The notes beneath the pieces were generated by a model. The model saw only the letters and a list, made by a program, of their open reading frames with translations, did no database searches and had not been told where the DNA came from. A program made the translations under genes and the position numbers. Positions 26,386 through 33,981 of a DNA stretch of 64,000 nucleotides are shown here, piece after piece. The DNA is taken from NCBI RefSeq assembly GCF_030068615.1, contig NZ_JASJOC010000015.1:1-64000 (forward strand). The letters run 5' to 3'. This DNA is from Halostagnicola sp. A-GB9-2. GTDB lineage: Archaea > Halobacteriota > Halobacteria > Halobacteriales > Natrialbaceae. Position 1 is the first letter of the stretch, and each line of letters begins with the position of its first letter.

Positions 26386-26526
26386 ATGGCGACCAAGGAA
26401 AGTTCAGAGTCCGATACTCCACTCGATGAAGTGATGGAGGATATCCGAAGTGAGCTCGTCCGGCGGGTAGCAGCAGCTGACCGGGACGCAAATCGAGACA
26501 TCTACGACGCGCTCGAAAACGAGTAG
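26386..26526 (+). CDS. Small acidic protein after the Doc gene, possible antitoxin
   Basis: 46-aa open frame beginning MATKESSESDTPLDEVMED and ending YDALENE, 25 nt after the Doc frame. It is charged and predicted helical from about residue 12 onward (DIRSELVRRVAAADRDANRD). Phd-type antitoxins are usually upstream of Doc and longer, but no frame of that kind is seen upstream, so this is the best antitoxin candidate at the locus. The assignment rests on position only. Confidence 0.5.
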   Translation: MATKESSESDTPLDEVMEDIRSELVRRVAAADRDANRDIYDALENE

Positions 26527-26667
26527 CGTGCCTCGGTTCCGATTTACCACTATTTGTCGGATTTCTGTACGACGGATTCGCAGCATCTCTCGTAGAGCAA
26601 ATGAGTAGCGTGCTAGATCCCAACACACCGGGCGAAACCTGAAGAACGAGCGTTGAGGAATCCTCGT

Positions 26668-27153
26668 ATGGAACTCGTGGAAGCTAACGCAGACGACCTC
26701 GATGCGCTCGTCGACCGTTGGTACGACCTCGCAACGGGGATGGAAGAGTACTCTGAGTTGAACGAACTCGCCTACTCGGGCGTTCACGAGGTCCCCGACG
26801 ACGGCTTCCGCGCTCACCTCGATGACGAGGACATCACGGACTATCTCATCGTTCACGAAGGCGAAACGATCGGCTTCGTCACTCTCCGCGAGGACCGCCA
26901 CCCCTCCCGAAAGTACTCGAAGTACCTTCGCATCGTGAACATCGCTATCGACGAGGACGATCGGAGTCACGGTCACGGCACGGCGGTCGTCGAGCGCGTG
27001 AAAGAACTAGCTCTCGAGCGAGGGTGTGACCATCTCAAAGTCTCTTGTGAGTGGCAGAACGAGGGTGCACGCCGTTTCTACCGCAATACGGACTTCCAAC
27101 CGAAACAAGTCGACTACGTACAGTCACTGGAGCAAGGCGAAGTACGCCTCTGA
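26668..27153 (+). CDS. GNAT-family N-acetyltransferase
   Basis: 161-aa acetyl-CoA-dependent acetyltransferase. The fold's landmarks are visible: strand beta-4 YLRIVNIAIDEDDR near 87-100, the pyrophosphate loop in a weak form (GHGHGTAVVERV region near 103-115) and the C-terminal WQNEGARRFYRNTDF near 130-145, typical of this family. Acceptor unknown. ATG 26668 is chosen because the fold starts at once (MELVEANADD). Five unconserved residues would be gained from 26653. Confidence 0.82.
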   Translation: MELVEANADDLDALVDRWYDLATGMEEYSELNELAYSGVHEVPDDGFRAHLDDEDITDYLIVHEGETIGFVTLREDRHPSRKYSKYLRIVNIAIDEDDRSHGHGTAVVERVKELALERGCDHLKVSCEWQNEGARRFYRNTDFQPKQVDYVQSLEQGEVRL

Positions 27154-27190
27154 CCGCTCCAAGAGCCGATGAGGAAATAGTATTTAGTTG

Positions 27191-28369
27191 TCAGTTAGTA
27201 CTCACGATCTTGACGACATCGCCTTCCTCGAGTTCGTGCGTATCCCCGATCTCCCGGCTCGATTTCGCGTCGACGGCGTGGAGGTAGCCGTCGCCGATAT
27301 CGGAGTGGACCGCGTACGCGAGGTCGACCGGGGTCGAGCCGTCGGGGAGCAAGAAGGCGTCGGGCAAGACGTTCCCGCTCCCGTCGGACCACTTCGAGGC
27401 GTCTTCGACCGGATACGCGGTAAAGTACTCGAGCAGGTCGTAGACAGCGTAGTTCAGCGCACCCTGTACGCCCGTGCCGTCCCAGTTGGTCATCGTCTCC
27501 GAGAGTTCCTTGAGCGCCTCGCGCTGTGCCTCGTTCACGCCGTCGCTGATCTCGACCGTTTCGTCACCCGGGTCGTATTCCGCGAGCCCGCCGTCGGCGG
27601 CCCGTCTGAGCGCGAGTTCTCCCTCCGCGGTCGTTGGTATGACGGGCTTGTCGAGCTCGAGCAGTCGCTCGACGTTTTCTTCGGGCGCGATATCGATCTT
27701 GTTCGCCGCGACGACGATCGGTTTCGTGCGTCGGCGAACGTCTCGAGCGAGCGCCTCTCGGTGCTCGTCGGTCCACTGGATCGGGTCGTTGGGGTACTCG
27801 AGGTCACGGAGGACTCGAGCGACGTCCGTCGGCGTCGCTCCGAAGCCGGTTAGCATGTCGGCGAGTACGTCGTCGATGTCGAAATCCGGCGAGCGGGACT
27901 TTCGCTCAACCGACTCCCAGTTTCGGTCGACGATATCCGCCAGCCACAGGTCCATTTCCTCCTCGACGAAGTCGATGTCCTCAAGCGGGTCGTGCTCGCC
28001 GATGTCGACCGGTTCGCCCTTCTCGTTCGTGCCGCCGGAGGCGTCGACCACGTTGACGATGACGTCGGCGTTCGTCAGCTCGTCGAGGAACTGGTTGCCG
28101 AGTCCTTTGCCCTCGTGGGCACCCGGAACCAGCCCGGCGACGTCGAGCAGTTCGATCGGGACGTAGCGCTTGCCGTCCTCGCAGTTGTCGGCGTTACAGC
28201 GCTCGTCGCGCTCGAGACACGGACATTCGGTTCGAACGTAGCTCACACCCCGGTTGGCGTCGATGGTCGTAAACGGATAGTTAGCGACGTCGACCTCCGC
28301 CATGGTCGCCGCGGTGTAGAACGTGGACTTGCCGGCGTTCGGTTTTCCGGCAAGCGCAATCGAGAGCAT
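27191..28369 (-). CDS. ychF: YchF/OLA1-type translation-associated ATPase
   Basis: 392-aa P-loop NTPase of the Obg-related YchF group. The P-loop GKPNAGKST is at 8-16, switch motifs DVAGLVPGAHEGKGLG near 73-88, and the nucleotide-base motif ANKID near 225. The C-terminal part is the TGS domain (VDLAYAVHSDIGDGYLHAVD near 350). It is a ribosome-associated regulator of translation and stress response in relatives. A cysteine cluster CPCLERDERCNADNC near 45-60 is typical of archaeal members and may bind metal. ATG 28369 starts the P-loop domain; the longer frame to 28480 adds no conserved residues. Confidence 0.92.
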   Translation of the reverse strand: MLSIALAGKPNAGKSTFYTAATMAEVDVANYPFTTIDANRGVSYVRTECPCLERDERCNADNCEDGKRYVPIELLDVAGLVPGAHEGKGLGNQFLDELTNADVIVNVVDASGGTNEKGEPVDIGEHDPLEDIDFVEEEMDLWLADIVDRNWESVERKSRSPDFDIDDVLADMLTGFGATPTDVARVLRDLEYPNDPIQWTDEHREALARDVRRRTKPIVVAANKIDIAPEENVERLLELDKPVIPTTAEGELALRRAADGGLAEYDPGDETVEISDGVNEAQREALKELSETMTNWDGTGVQGALNYAVYDLLEYFTAYPVEDASKWSDGSGNVLPDAFLLPDGSTPVDLAYAVHSDIGDGYLHAVDAKSSREIGDTHELEEGDVVKIVSTN

Positions 28370-28524
28370 ACCTACCCGTCGTTCGGTCCGGAAAACTGTC
28401 TTTCGGTTCGGGGAGTCGAACACCGCCGCTCGCTCGATGGGCCACTCCGCTCGATCGAATTCGGCTTCGGTCCCCTTCAACTGAAGGCTCCGAACTCATC
28501 ACCGTGCCCACTGAACGGCCAGCT

Positions 28525-28935
28525 ATGCAGTTCGAAGAATTCACCGGCAACGTGCAAAATCGCGCCCAACTCGACTCTCGAGAGGCCGCCCTGAGCATCT
28601 CGCGGGCGACGCTGACGACGCTCTCCGAACGGATTCAGCCCGGCGAAGCGGAGAACCTGGCCGCACAGCTTCCCGAGGAGCTCGGCCGGTTCCTCGAGAA
28701 GGTCGACGATGTCGAACGGTTCGATTTCGACGAGTTTGTCGACCGCGTCGACAAGCGGGACGAAATCGGCGAGGAAGATCCGTCGGAGGCGACGTTCCAC
28801 GCGCAGGCCGTGGTCGACGTCCTCGCAGAAGCGGTGCAAGGAGGCGCACTCGAGGACGTTCGCATGCAACTCCCCGAAGACGACGGGTACGACGCGCTCT
28901 TCGAGATCGCCGAGAGCGAGGAGAGCCCCGCCTGA
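28525..28935 (+). CDS. DUF2267 family protein
   Basis: 136-aa soluble protein with the DUF2267 layout: MQFEEFTGNVQNRAQL, RATLTTLSERIQPGEAENLAAQLPEEL near 30-57, and a second related half ending VRMQLPEDDGYDALFEIA. It is a two-repeat helical protein. Function unknown; relatives are linked to stress conditions. ATG 28525 chosen over 28504 because conservation starts there. Confidence 0.82.
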   Translation: MQFEEFTGNVQNRAQLDSREAALSISRATLTTLSERIQPGEAENLAAQLPEELGRFLEKVDDVERFDFDEFVDRVDKRDEIGEEDPSEATFHAQAVVDVLAEAVQGGALEDVRMQLPEDDGYDALFEIAESEESPA

Positions 28936-28971
28936 GCATCGTCTCTCGAGCGTTCAAAACCGACGAGCCGG

Positions 28972-29394
28972 CTACTCGAGGAATCGAGTCTGCGGGTTTC
29001 CGTCAGTATCGGGCATTGCACACCGGTCTTTCTTTCCGAACCACCGATAACGGCGATCTGCAACGAAATCGTAGGCGAAATCTCGAAGCGCGCGAGGGAG
29101 GTGTCGAAACGGCGAGAGGAGTCTATAGACGCCGCCGAGTTTTGCGGCGATCCGGATAACGGCTCCCGATTTTACGAAGGCCTCGTTCCCCTCGATCAGT
29201 ACCACTGACTCGAGTTCGTCCGTCGGAAGGTCGTGTTCGGCGAGCAAGGTTTTGCCGACATCGGACTGGAGCGACGCGAAATAGAACTGCTCGTCCGTAT
29301 CTCGAGGCAGGATAAACTGGACGAATTCGTTGCAGAGATTGCAGACGCCGTCGAAGAGGACGATCGGCGCGTCGTCCGGAATCTCCTCACTCAT
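28972..29394 (-). CDS. DCC-family (DUF393) thiol-disulfide oxidoreductase
   Basis: 140-aa thioredoxin-like protein of the DCC family. The name-giving motif VLFDGVCNLCNEFVQF lies at about 12-27, with the CxxC pair C19-N-L-C22. The pattern GRFRHLPRALRDFAYDFVADRRYRWFG-type C-terminus (here near 95-120) is also characteristic. Substrate unknown. It is convergent with the DUF2267 gene over a 36-nt gap. Confidence 0.86.
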   Translation of the reverse strand: MSEEIPDDAPIVLFDGVCNLCNEFVQFILPRDTDEQFYFASLQSDVGKTLLAEHDLPTDELESVVLIEGNEAFVKSGAVIRIAAKLGGVYRLLSPFRHLPRALRDFAYDFVADRRYRWFGKKDRCAMPDTDGNPQTRFLE

Positions 29395-29491
29395 CGGATG
29401 GTTGTGATAGTGTGCGGCCGCAATTCAGGATTTCGGTTGGCCGTACCGAGAAAGGGAGTCGAAATATCGTCGCTCAAGGCACCGCTCGCCG

Positions 29492-29541
29492 TAGCAGTTC
29501 GGTGTTCAGTGACTCATAGCAGTTCGGTGTTCAGTGACTCG
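29492..29541. repeat. Tandem 25-bp duplication
   Basis: Two adjacent copies of a 25-nt unit beginning TAGCAGTTCGGTGTTC occupy 29492-29516 and 29517-29541, differing only at the last base (A or G). They lie between two genes, just before the stop of the acetyltransferase gene. A recent slippage duplication is the simplest reading. Confidence 0.8.
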
Positions 29542-29569
29542 TAGTCGACGACCGACAGCTTGGTCGCCG

Positions 29570-30301
29570 CTACAGTTCGATCGCCATCATCACTTCGTCG
29601 GTGTACTCGCCGTTGAGCTTGTAGTGGTCCTTTCGAATAGCCTCCGTCCCCCAGCCGTGGGACTCGAGGAACTCGATGGCATCTTCGTTGACCGACGGAA
29701 CGCTCTGATAGACCTTTTCGTAGCCGTTAGCGCCGGCCCACTCGAGACCTCTCGAGAGGAGGTGGGAACCGAGTCCGTGCCCACGGTACTCCTCGAGGAC
29801 CCCGACGGTGAGCTCTGCGGTGTGGCTCAGTTTGTCCAACTCGGGCGCGTTGAGGTGGACCCAGCCGACGACCTCGTTCTCGACCGTCGCGACGAAGAAC
29901 ATCCGCGACTCGAGTTCGTTGTACCGGAGTAACGCGTTCTCGTGATCGATCTCGTCGGCGACGCTCTCGGCGACGATGTACGTTCGTTCCTCCGCAACCT
30001 GGCGGATCGCGCCGACGATGCCGGTCAGATCCTCCTGTCTCGCTGGCCGGATGTGGAACTCGAGATCCTCCGTGACGTACTCCTCTCTCGCGCCCGCGTC
30101 GATCGTTACCCTGAGCTTGTCGTTGTCGGACTGGAGACGACCGTCCCGTTTCAGTATCGCCACGTGATGGCGAAACCCACCAGCGTCGATGCGAAGCTGG
30201 GTACGAACCGTCTCGGGATCGACGGCACCCTTGCGCTCGACGTACTCGTAGATGCGTTTTCGGTCCTCGTGGCCGAACTCGAGTTCTTCACTGAAAGCCA
30301 T
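29570..30301 (-). CDS. HTH-GNAT fusion acetyltransferase
   Basis: 243-aa protein. The first 75 residues look like a winged helix (DRKRIYEYVERKGAVDPETVRTQL, then VAILKRDGRLQSDNDKL), and residues 80-243 are a GNAT acetyltransferase with the acetyl-CoA loop EEYRGHGLGSHLL near 178 and the C-terminal NEDAIEFLESHGW. It may acetylate a protein or small molecule and bind DNA or RNA, or the N-terminal domain may serve as a protein contact. A TTATAA element just before the start is too close to be its promoter. Confidence 0.8.
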   Translation of the reverse strand: MAFSEELEFGHEDRKRIYEYVERKGAVDPETVRTQLRIDAGGFRHHVAILKRDGRLQSDNDKLRVTIDAGAREEYVTEDLEFHIRPARQEDLTGIVGAIRQVAEERTYIVAESVADEIDHENALLRYNELESRMFFVATVENEVVGWVHLNAPELDKLSHTAELTVGVLEEYRGHGLGSHLLSRGLEWAGANGYEKVYQSVPSVNEDAIEFLESHGWGTEAIRKDHYKLNGEYTDEVMMAIEL

Positions 30302-30412
30302 GTTACGTTATAACATCCCAAACTACTTAATGCTTGGTCGACCACTACCAGCGTTGTTCTCGGCGGCGAGTGGGTTCGAGAGTGCTTTCGAGTCGAAATC
30401 GTTCCCGAGAGA

Positions 30413-30478
30413 CAGCCGTCGGCGGCGCTGGACGTTCTCGGACTCGATATCGGCGGACCGCTCGTCAGCGACGTCCAG
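30413..30478 (+). pseudogene. Fossil of the 3' end of an HD-phosphohydrolase gene
   Basis: Read rightwards, the frame gives QPSAALDVLGLDIGGPLVSD. This matches the C-terminal segment AALNVLGLDIDGPLVSDV of the HD phosphohydrolase encoded at 636-1874. The match is also close at DNA level and ends abruptly at about 30478, where a second fossil begins. No longer open frame continues on either side. Confidence 0.65.
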
Positions 30479-30603
30479 ATACTATCGAGGCCCGCGTCGT
30501 CCGCCGCCTCTTCGATGATCAATAGTTCGTCGTCAATCTCGGCGAGCAAACGATCGCCGTCCGGACGCTTTTGTGCCGTCAGCGATCCAATTCCGACGTC
30601 CAT
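30475..30603 (-). pseudogene. Fossil of the 5' end of an LLM oxidoreductase gene
   Basis: Read leftwards from ATG 30603, 43 codons give MDVGIGSLTAQKRPDGDRL through EEAADDAGLDSIW, the typical N-terminus of a luciferase-like monooxygenase. The frame then runs into sequence with no family likeness, exactly where the HD-gene fossil starts. The remaining ten-elevenths of the gene is missing. It is too short to fold as a TIM barrel. Confidence 0.62.
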
Positions 30604-30712
30604 AGACCACGAAACAGGAGTGAGAAGAGAAAACGCCACGACGACGTTCCCGACTGGCAACCAACGGATTGATAATCGCATCGTCGGGACCAGATAGCAA
30701 TTCAGGCGTGTT

Positions 30713-31201
30713 ATGATCGGAATCGAAGTCGCCGTCGCTGGGTGTGTTCTCGTCGCAACGGTCGGGATCGGGTTGGTCGCCCACGAGTTGTCACACGCGT
30801 TGATTTTGCGTCTCGGCAACGTCGAGTACGAGATTTCCTACTTCCCCGCACGGTCGGGAGGGGTTGTCGGTGCGCTGGCCAGTTATCCATGGGCCGTCGT
30901 CGAACCGAGCGACGCACCAACCGTGTCGACGCGGGTACTCCGGATCGCCGCACTGGCTCCGTTAGCACTTACGGTTCCAGCAATCGCGCTCACCTCGAGC
31001 GGAATCGCCCCGGCCGACGACCCCTTCGTCGCGGCGTTCACCATCGGCGTGCTCGCGTGTGCGCTCCCCAGTCCGCAAGATTTCTCCGTCGCCTTCTACG
31101 CTCATCGACACGAGCACAAATCCTCGGAAAAACACGGCTCCGACTCCGATATCGAGCCTCCGTACTCGAGGGACCCCGGTCACGGTCAGCGGTCACGATA
31201 G
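30713..31201 (+). CDS. Integral membrane HExxH metalloprotease-like protein
   Basis: 162-aa membrane protein. The first helix carries AHELSHALIL near 23-32, an HExxH zinc motif embedded in hydrophobic sequence as in intramembrane (site-2-type) proteases and DUF3267-like proteins. Two or three further hydrophobic segments follow, with a hydrophilic C-terminal tail. A third zinc ligand cannot be identified with confidence, though D-containing PSPQDFSV near 122 is a candidate. It overlaps the converging HTH-membrane gene by 9 nt. Confidence 0.7.
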   Translation: MIGIEVAVAGCVLVATVGIGLVAHELSHALILRLGNVEYEISYFPARSGGVVGALASYPWAVVEPSDAPTVSTRVLRIAALAPLALTVPAIALTSSGIAPADDPFVAAFTIGVLACALPSPQDFSVAFYAHRHEHKSSEKHGSDSDIEPPYSRDPGHGQRSR

Positions 31202-31792
31202 GACGGATTCCCGATCCAACTCACCGCGATTTGACCACCAGTGAGCGACCGCGACGAGTCCGACCGCCGCGAGAACGAGTAGAGTGAGCCAGAACGGTGA
31301 CGAGAACTCGCCCAGAACTATCGCACCTCCTGAGAGGACACCACAGAGAAGAACGACAGTCCCGTACCGCCGGGGCCACGGGTCCCGAACTGGTTGTTGG
31401 CTCTGGACGTCCAGATATGACTCGAGTTGACTCGCCCGCGGACACCGTTCGACGAGACCACGATCTTTGTTGTAGTCGACGATATCGTGTTCGTCGAGTT
31501 TCGGCAGGTGCGTCTGGTACAACGAGATATACACCCGCTGTCGTTCAGAGGACGTGAGCGACTCGATAGTCGTCTCCTGTTCCCAGGCAGCAACCTGTTC
31601 GGCGAGGTTGCGAAGCTCGATCGGACCGTCGCGATCCTGCAGATATCGAAGCACGTCACGACGCCGTTGGGTCTGGAGAAGATGAAAGATATCGTCCTTC
31701 GGTAACACTGTAGGCTTGTCGTCCGAACCAACCGACGATACTGGTTCGACCGTCTGCCGTTGTCGACTTTCGTTTTCGCAACCAACACCCAT
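31193..31792 (-). CDS. DUF7344-type HTH protein with membrane anchor
   Basis: 199-aa protein with a winged-helix-like region (DIFHLLQTQRRRDVLRYL near 34-51 and ISLYQTHLPKLDEHDIVDYN near 90-109), followed by two membrane helices near 146-163 and 168-187. Such haloarchaeal membrane-tethered regulators are common and poorly studied. CATATAC near 31801-31808 is only about 10 nt from the ATG; if it is the real TATA box, the true start may be a downstream GTG near 31708. Confidence 0.72.
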   Translation of the reverse strand: MGVGCENESRQRQTVEPVSSVGSDDKPTVLPKDDIFHLLQTQRRRDVLRYLQDRDGPIELRNLAEQVAAWEQETTIESLTSSERQRVYISLYQTHLPKLDEHDIVDYNKDRGLVERCPRASQLESYLDVQSQQPVRDPWPRRYGTVVLLCGVLSGGAIVLGEFSSPFWLTLLVLAAVGLVAVAHWWSNRGELDRESVLS

Positions 31793-32453
31793 CGGTTATG
31801 GTATATGTAGCCTCACCACATAAAACCGCGACTTGTCATGATTCACCGGGAAACGGGGGACGAACGGACGGGTGAGACAACCGCCTGGCGGCGACTCTCG
31901 ACGGTCTGTATAGCGGTGAAAGAACCCAGCGGACCCGTATTGTTCGGGTCCAACAGGGCTTGACAGTGGGGTCGGCCACACAGCCACGAGTGGCCATAAA
32001 ACGCTGATTGAGCATGAGTGATCCACAGGACACAGGGGATGTGTCCTTCGTCCGCGGCTGGGAACCGCGGTCCACCAGCACTCACAGGGATAGTCGGTAG
32101 CCAATACGTTACATCACGTCGTCGGGGTCACACCGACAGGAATGTTGTTGTACTGTCCAATATTAAAGCTAACTATGAGGGCAATATGAAACTGATCTCA
32201 CTAATAAGTGCAGATATTACAAAACTTTCCCAAATAGAAACCCAAACAGCAAAATACCAACTCATAGAGGGGAGAAACTTGTCCGAGCCGGAAACGATCG
32301 ACATCCGATCGAGAGTGATCGGTAGCGTGTGAGCCGAGCTATCGTGTCCTGTCCCGACGCCCCCCTACGAGTCAACGACGCTCGATGTGCTCGTCGCTCC
32401 GAGGAGGCGGTGGCCTCCTCACCACTTTTGGATGGAAAATCAATCAGCAATAC
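31793..32453. other. Gene-poor accessory stretch with structured and AT-rich parts
   Basis: No protein gene is well supported in these 660 nt. The left half holds a cluster of perfect hairpins (see separate entry) and a 41-codon frame from ATG 31838 ending PVLFGSNRA. The right half, about 32140-32290, is much richer in A and T than its surroundings and has a 48-codon frame from ATG 32187 (MKLISLISADITKLSQ). Base composition points to acquired DNA. The tail end of a TnpB-type element is one possible source. Confidence 0.5.
31931..32084 (+). ncRNA. Candidate structured RNA with five stems
   Basis: Perfect inverted repeats follow one another: GGACCCG 31931-31937 with CGGGTCC 31945-31951; GGCCAC 31974-31979 with GTGGCC 31990-31995; GGACAC 32028-32033 with GTGTCC 32041-32046; CCGCGG 32052-32057 with CCGCGG 32065-32070; and TGAGTG 32015-32020 with CACTCA 32079-32084, which encloses the previous two to make a three-way junction. 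Protein coding does not explain this. It does not match RNase P RNA, SRP RNA or tRNA motifs that I can check by eye. Strand is uncertain because inverted repeats fold on both; a TnpB-element guide RNA remnant is one option. Confidence 0.4.
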
Positions 32454-33113
32454 TCACCGGTCCATCCCGACCGGAGCCATTCGGTTGGATAATTCAGCGC
32501 TGACGAGCGCGGAATGGCTCCGCCGTAACCGTTCGGAGAGGGCCTGATGCGAGATATCGAGTTCCGAAGCCAACTCCTCGAGTGTGACCTGGCGTGGAAC
32601 ATCGAAGTATCCGAGTTCGTGCGCCTTCAGAATCGTCTCGTACTGGATTTCGGTCAACGGTGTCTGGCCGTTCGACGTATCGTTCATGGAGCTGACGCGC
32701 GTGACGGTGGCCGCAAACTCGTGTTGTTCGAACAGCGAGTGACACTCCGAGACGGCCTCCCGATCGTGAAAGAGCAACTTGACGGACCACGTGCCGTCCT
32801 GTCCGCTCGCCTCGAGAATCGCGCCGTCGTTTTCCGAGACGATCTCCTGGAACGTCTTGATTCCCTGATTGAACTCGAGTCGGAGTAACCACCGTCCGTC
32901 GCTCGCGTCGTCTAACGTTGCGATTACGTCGACCGACGGATCCCGTTCGAGCGCCGATTCAACCCGTTCACGCTCCGGTCCCGAAACGTATACGAGCGGC
33001 GGTCCTTCCCCGATCAATCCGCTTACCTGAAACTCGAATGTCTGGACGCGATCGAACGTTCGAGCGAGTCCGAGGCGTTCTGCTGGGACCTCGAGTTCCA
33101 CCACTGTGGTCAT
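32454..33113 (-). CDS. HTH-10 (bacterio-opsin activator-type) transcription regulator
   Basis: 219-aa regulator. An N-terminal sensing or dimer domain (MTTVVELEVPAERLGLARTF, then residues to about 150) is followed by the HTH-10 domain: LTEIQYETILKAHELGYFDVPR near 160-181 and LEELASELDISHQALSERLRR near 185-205. Such small regulators control single operons in haloarchaea. TATA at 33137-33140 sits 24-27 nt before the ATG at 33113, so the transcript is probably leaderless; ATG 33116 is one codon earlier and equally open. Confidence 0.85.
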   Translation of the reverse strand: MTTVVELEVPAERLGLARTFDRVQTFEFQVSGLIGEGPPLVYVSGPERERVESALERDPSVDVIATLDDASDGRWLLRLEFNQGIKTFQEIVSENDGAILEASGQDGTWSVKLLFHDREAVSECHSLFEQHEFAATVTRVSSMNDTSNGQTPLTEIQYETILKAHELGYFDVPRQVTLEELASELDISHQALSERLRRSHSALVSAELSNRMAPVGMDR

Positions 33114-33335
33114 CATCGAAATCCACCACAAACACGTATAGACGAGTTGTGTTAGCGGTAGCCTTGCCCGCCACCATTGTCGACAGACAGTCCCGAGTTG
33201 ATGAGGCTCAGTTCCAGTGATCAGTCGTGGTTCGGAACGGTCAGTTCGTGTGACGAAAGCTGGGGACGTGAAGAGTCAGCGCAAGCATAGTCAAGCCAAT
33301 TGTATTTGATCGGAGCGAACGAATGTTCAGTTGAG

Positions 33336-33758
33336 ATGTACGATACGATCCTGATCCCGACCGATGGAAGCGACGAGTCGAAAGCGGCCATCGAGCACGG
33401 AGTCGCACTTGCCGATCGACTCGGTGCGACGATCCACGGCGTGTCGATCGTTCCGGACGGGCCACACGGAGCGATGAAACGGGACGAGATGCGTGCAGAC
33501 CCCGAAGAAGAGGCACAGGAAGCCATTCAGAACGTCGAAACGACGGCAAAACGCCACGGTGTCGACGTGACGAGTAGCATCCGTGAAGGTGTTCCCCAGG
33601 ACGCCGTCCTCGAGTTTGCAGACGAGATCTCGGCCGATATGATCGTCATCGGAACCGTCGGCCGAACCGGCATTGATCACGTGTTACTCGGGAGCGTGGC
33701 GGAAGAAATCGTCCGCAACTCGCCTGTCCCCGTCGTAACGGTTCGACCTGAAGAGTGA
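33336..33758 (+). CDS. Universal stress protein UspA family
   Basis: 140-aa UspA-fold protein of the ATP-binding type. The start MYDTILIPTDGSDESKAAIEHG and the nucleotide motif GTVGRTGIDHVLLGSVAE near 112-129 (GxxG, nine residues, GS) are intact. It would act as a homodimer in stress adaptation. TTGTATTTGAT at 33299-33309 may be the TATA box, giving a leader of only a few bases. An in-frame start at 33300 adds 12 unconserved residues. Confidence 0.9.
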   Translation: MYDTILIPTDGSDESKAAIEHGVALADRLGATIHGVSIVPDGPHGAMKRDEMRADPEEEAQEAIQNVETTAKRHGVDVTSSIREGVPQDAVLEFADEISADMIVIGTVGRTGIDHVLLGSVAEEIVRNSPVPVVTVRPEE

Positions 33759-33911
33759 TCCTCGAGGACGCCGATAACTTTCTGGACGATGGCAAATGCT
33801 CTTTTGTAGGGACGAATACATCCACTGGAAAGTGGTGGACAAACCGCACCAAAGATGGAACACCTACATGTATACGAGTTGGTGAACGTCCGTAACGATG
33901 TTCGCTACAGG

Positions 33912-33957
33912 GGGATAACCATCAATGACAGGCGAATGACGGGCGTCTGGTTATCCC
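33912..33957. repeat. 10-bp perfect inverted repeat before the halocyanin gene
   Basis: GGGATAACCA at 33912-33921 faces TGGTTATCCC at 33948-33957 across 26 nt that contain two GAATGAC/CAATGAC-like direct words. It ends 25 nt before the halocyanin start, so it overlaps the promoter region. It could be an operator pair or an RNA hairpin. Confidence 0.6.
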
Positions 33958-33981
33958 ACTCGAAGCCCGATACTTGACGTG

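Noticed and set aside
26527-26640. A possible short hydrophobic frame (ending DPNTPGET) between the small Doc-linked gene and the acetyltransferase.
   Set aside because: It has no start with context except a 13-codon ATG, no family, and lies in ordinary intergenic DNA.
31843-32104. Overlapping leftward open frames across the structured region, with cysteine- and proline-rich translations.
   Set aside because: Three frames are open at once on the same strand, with odd composition, low acidity and no start context; the open frames are better explained by the GC-biased hairpins than by coding.
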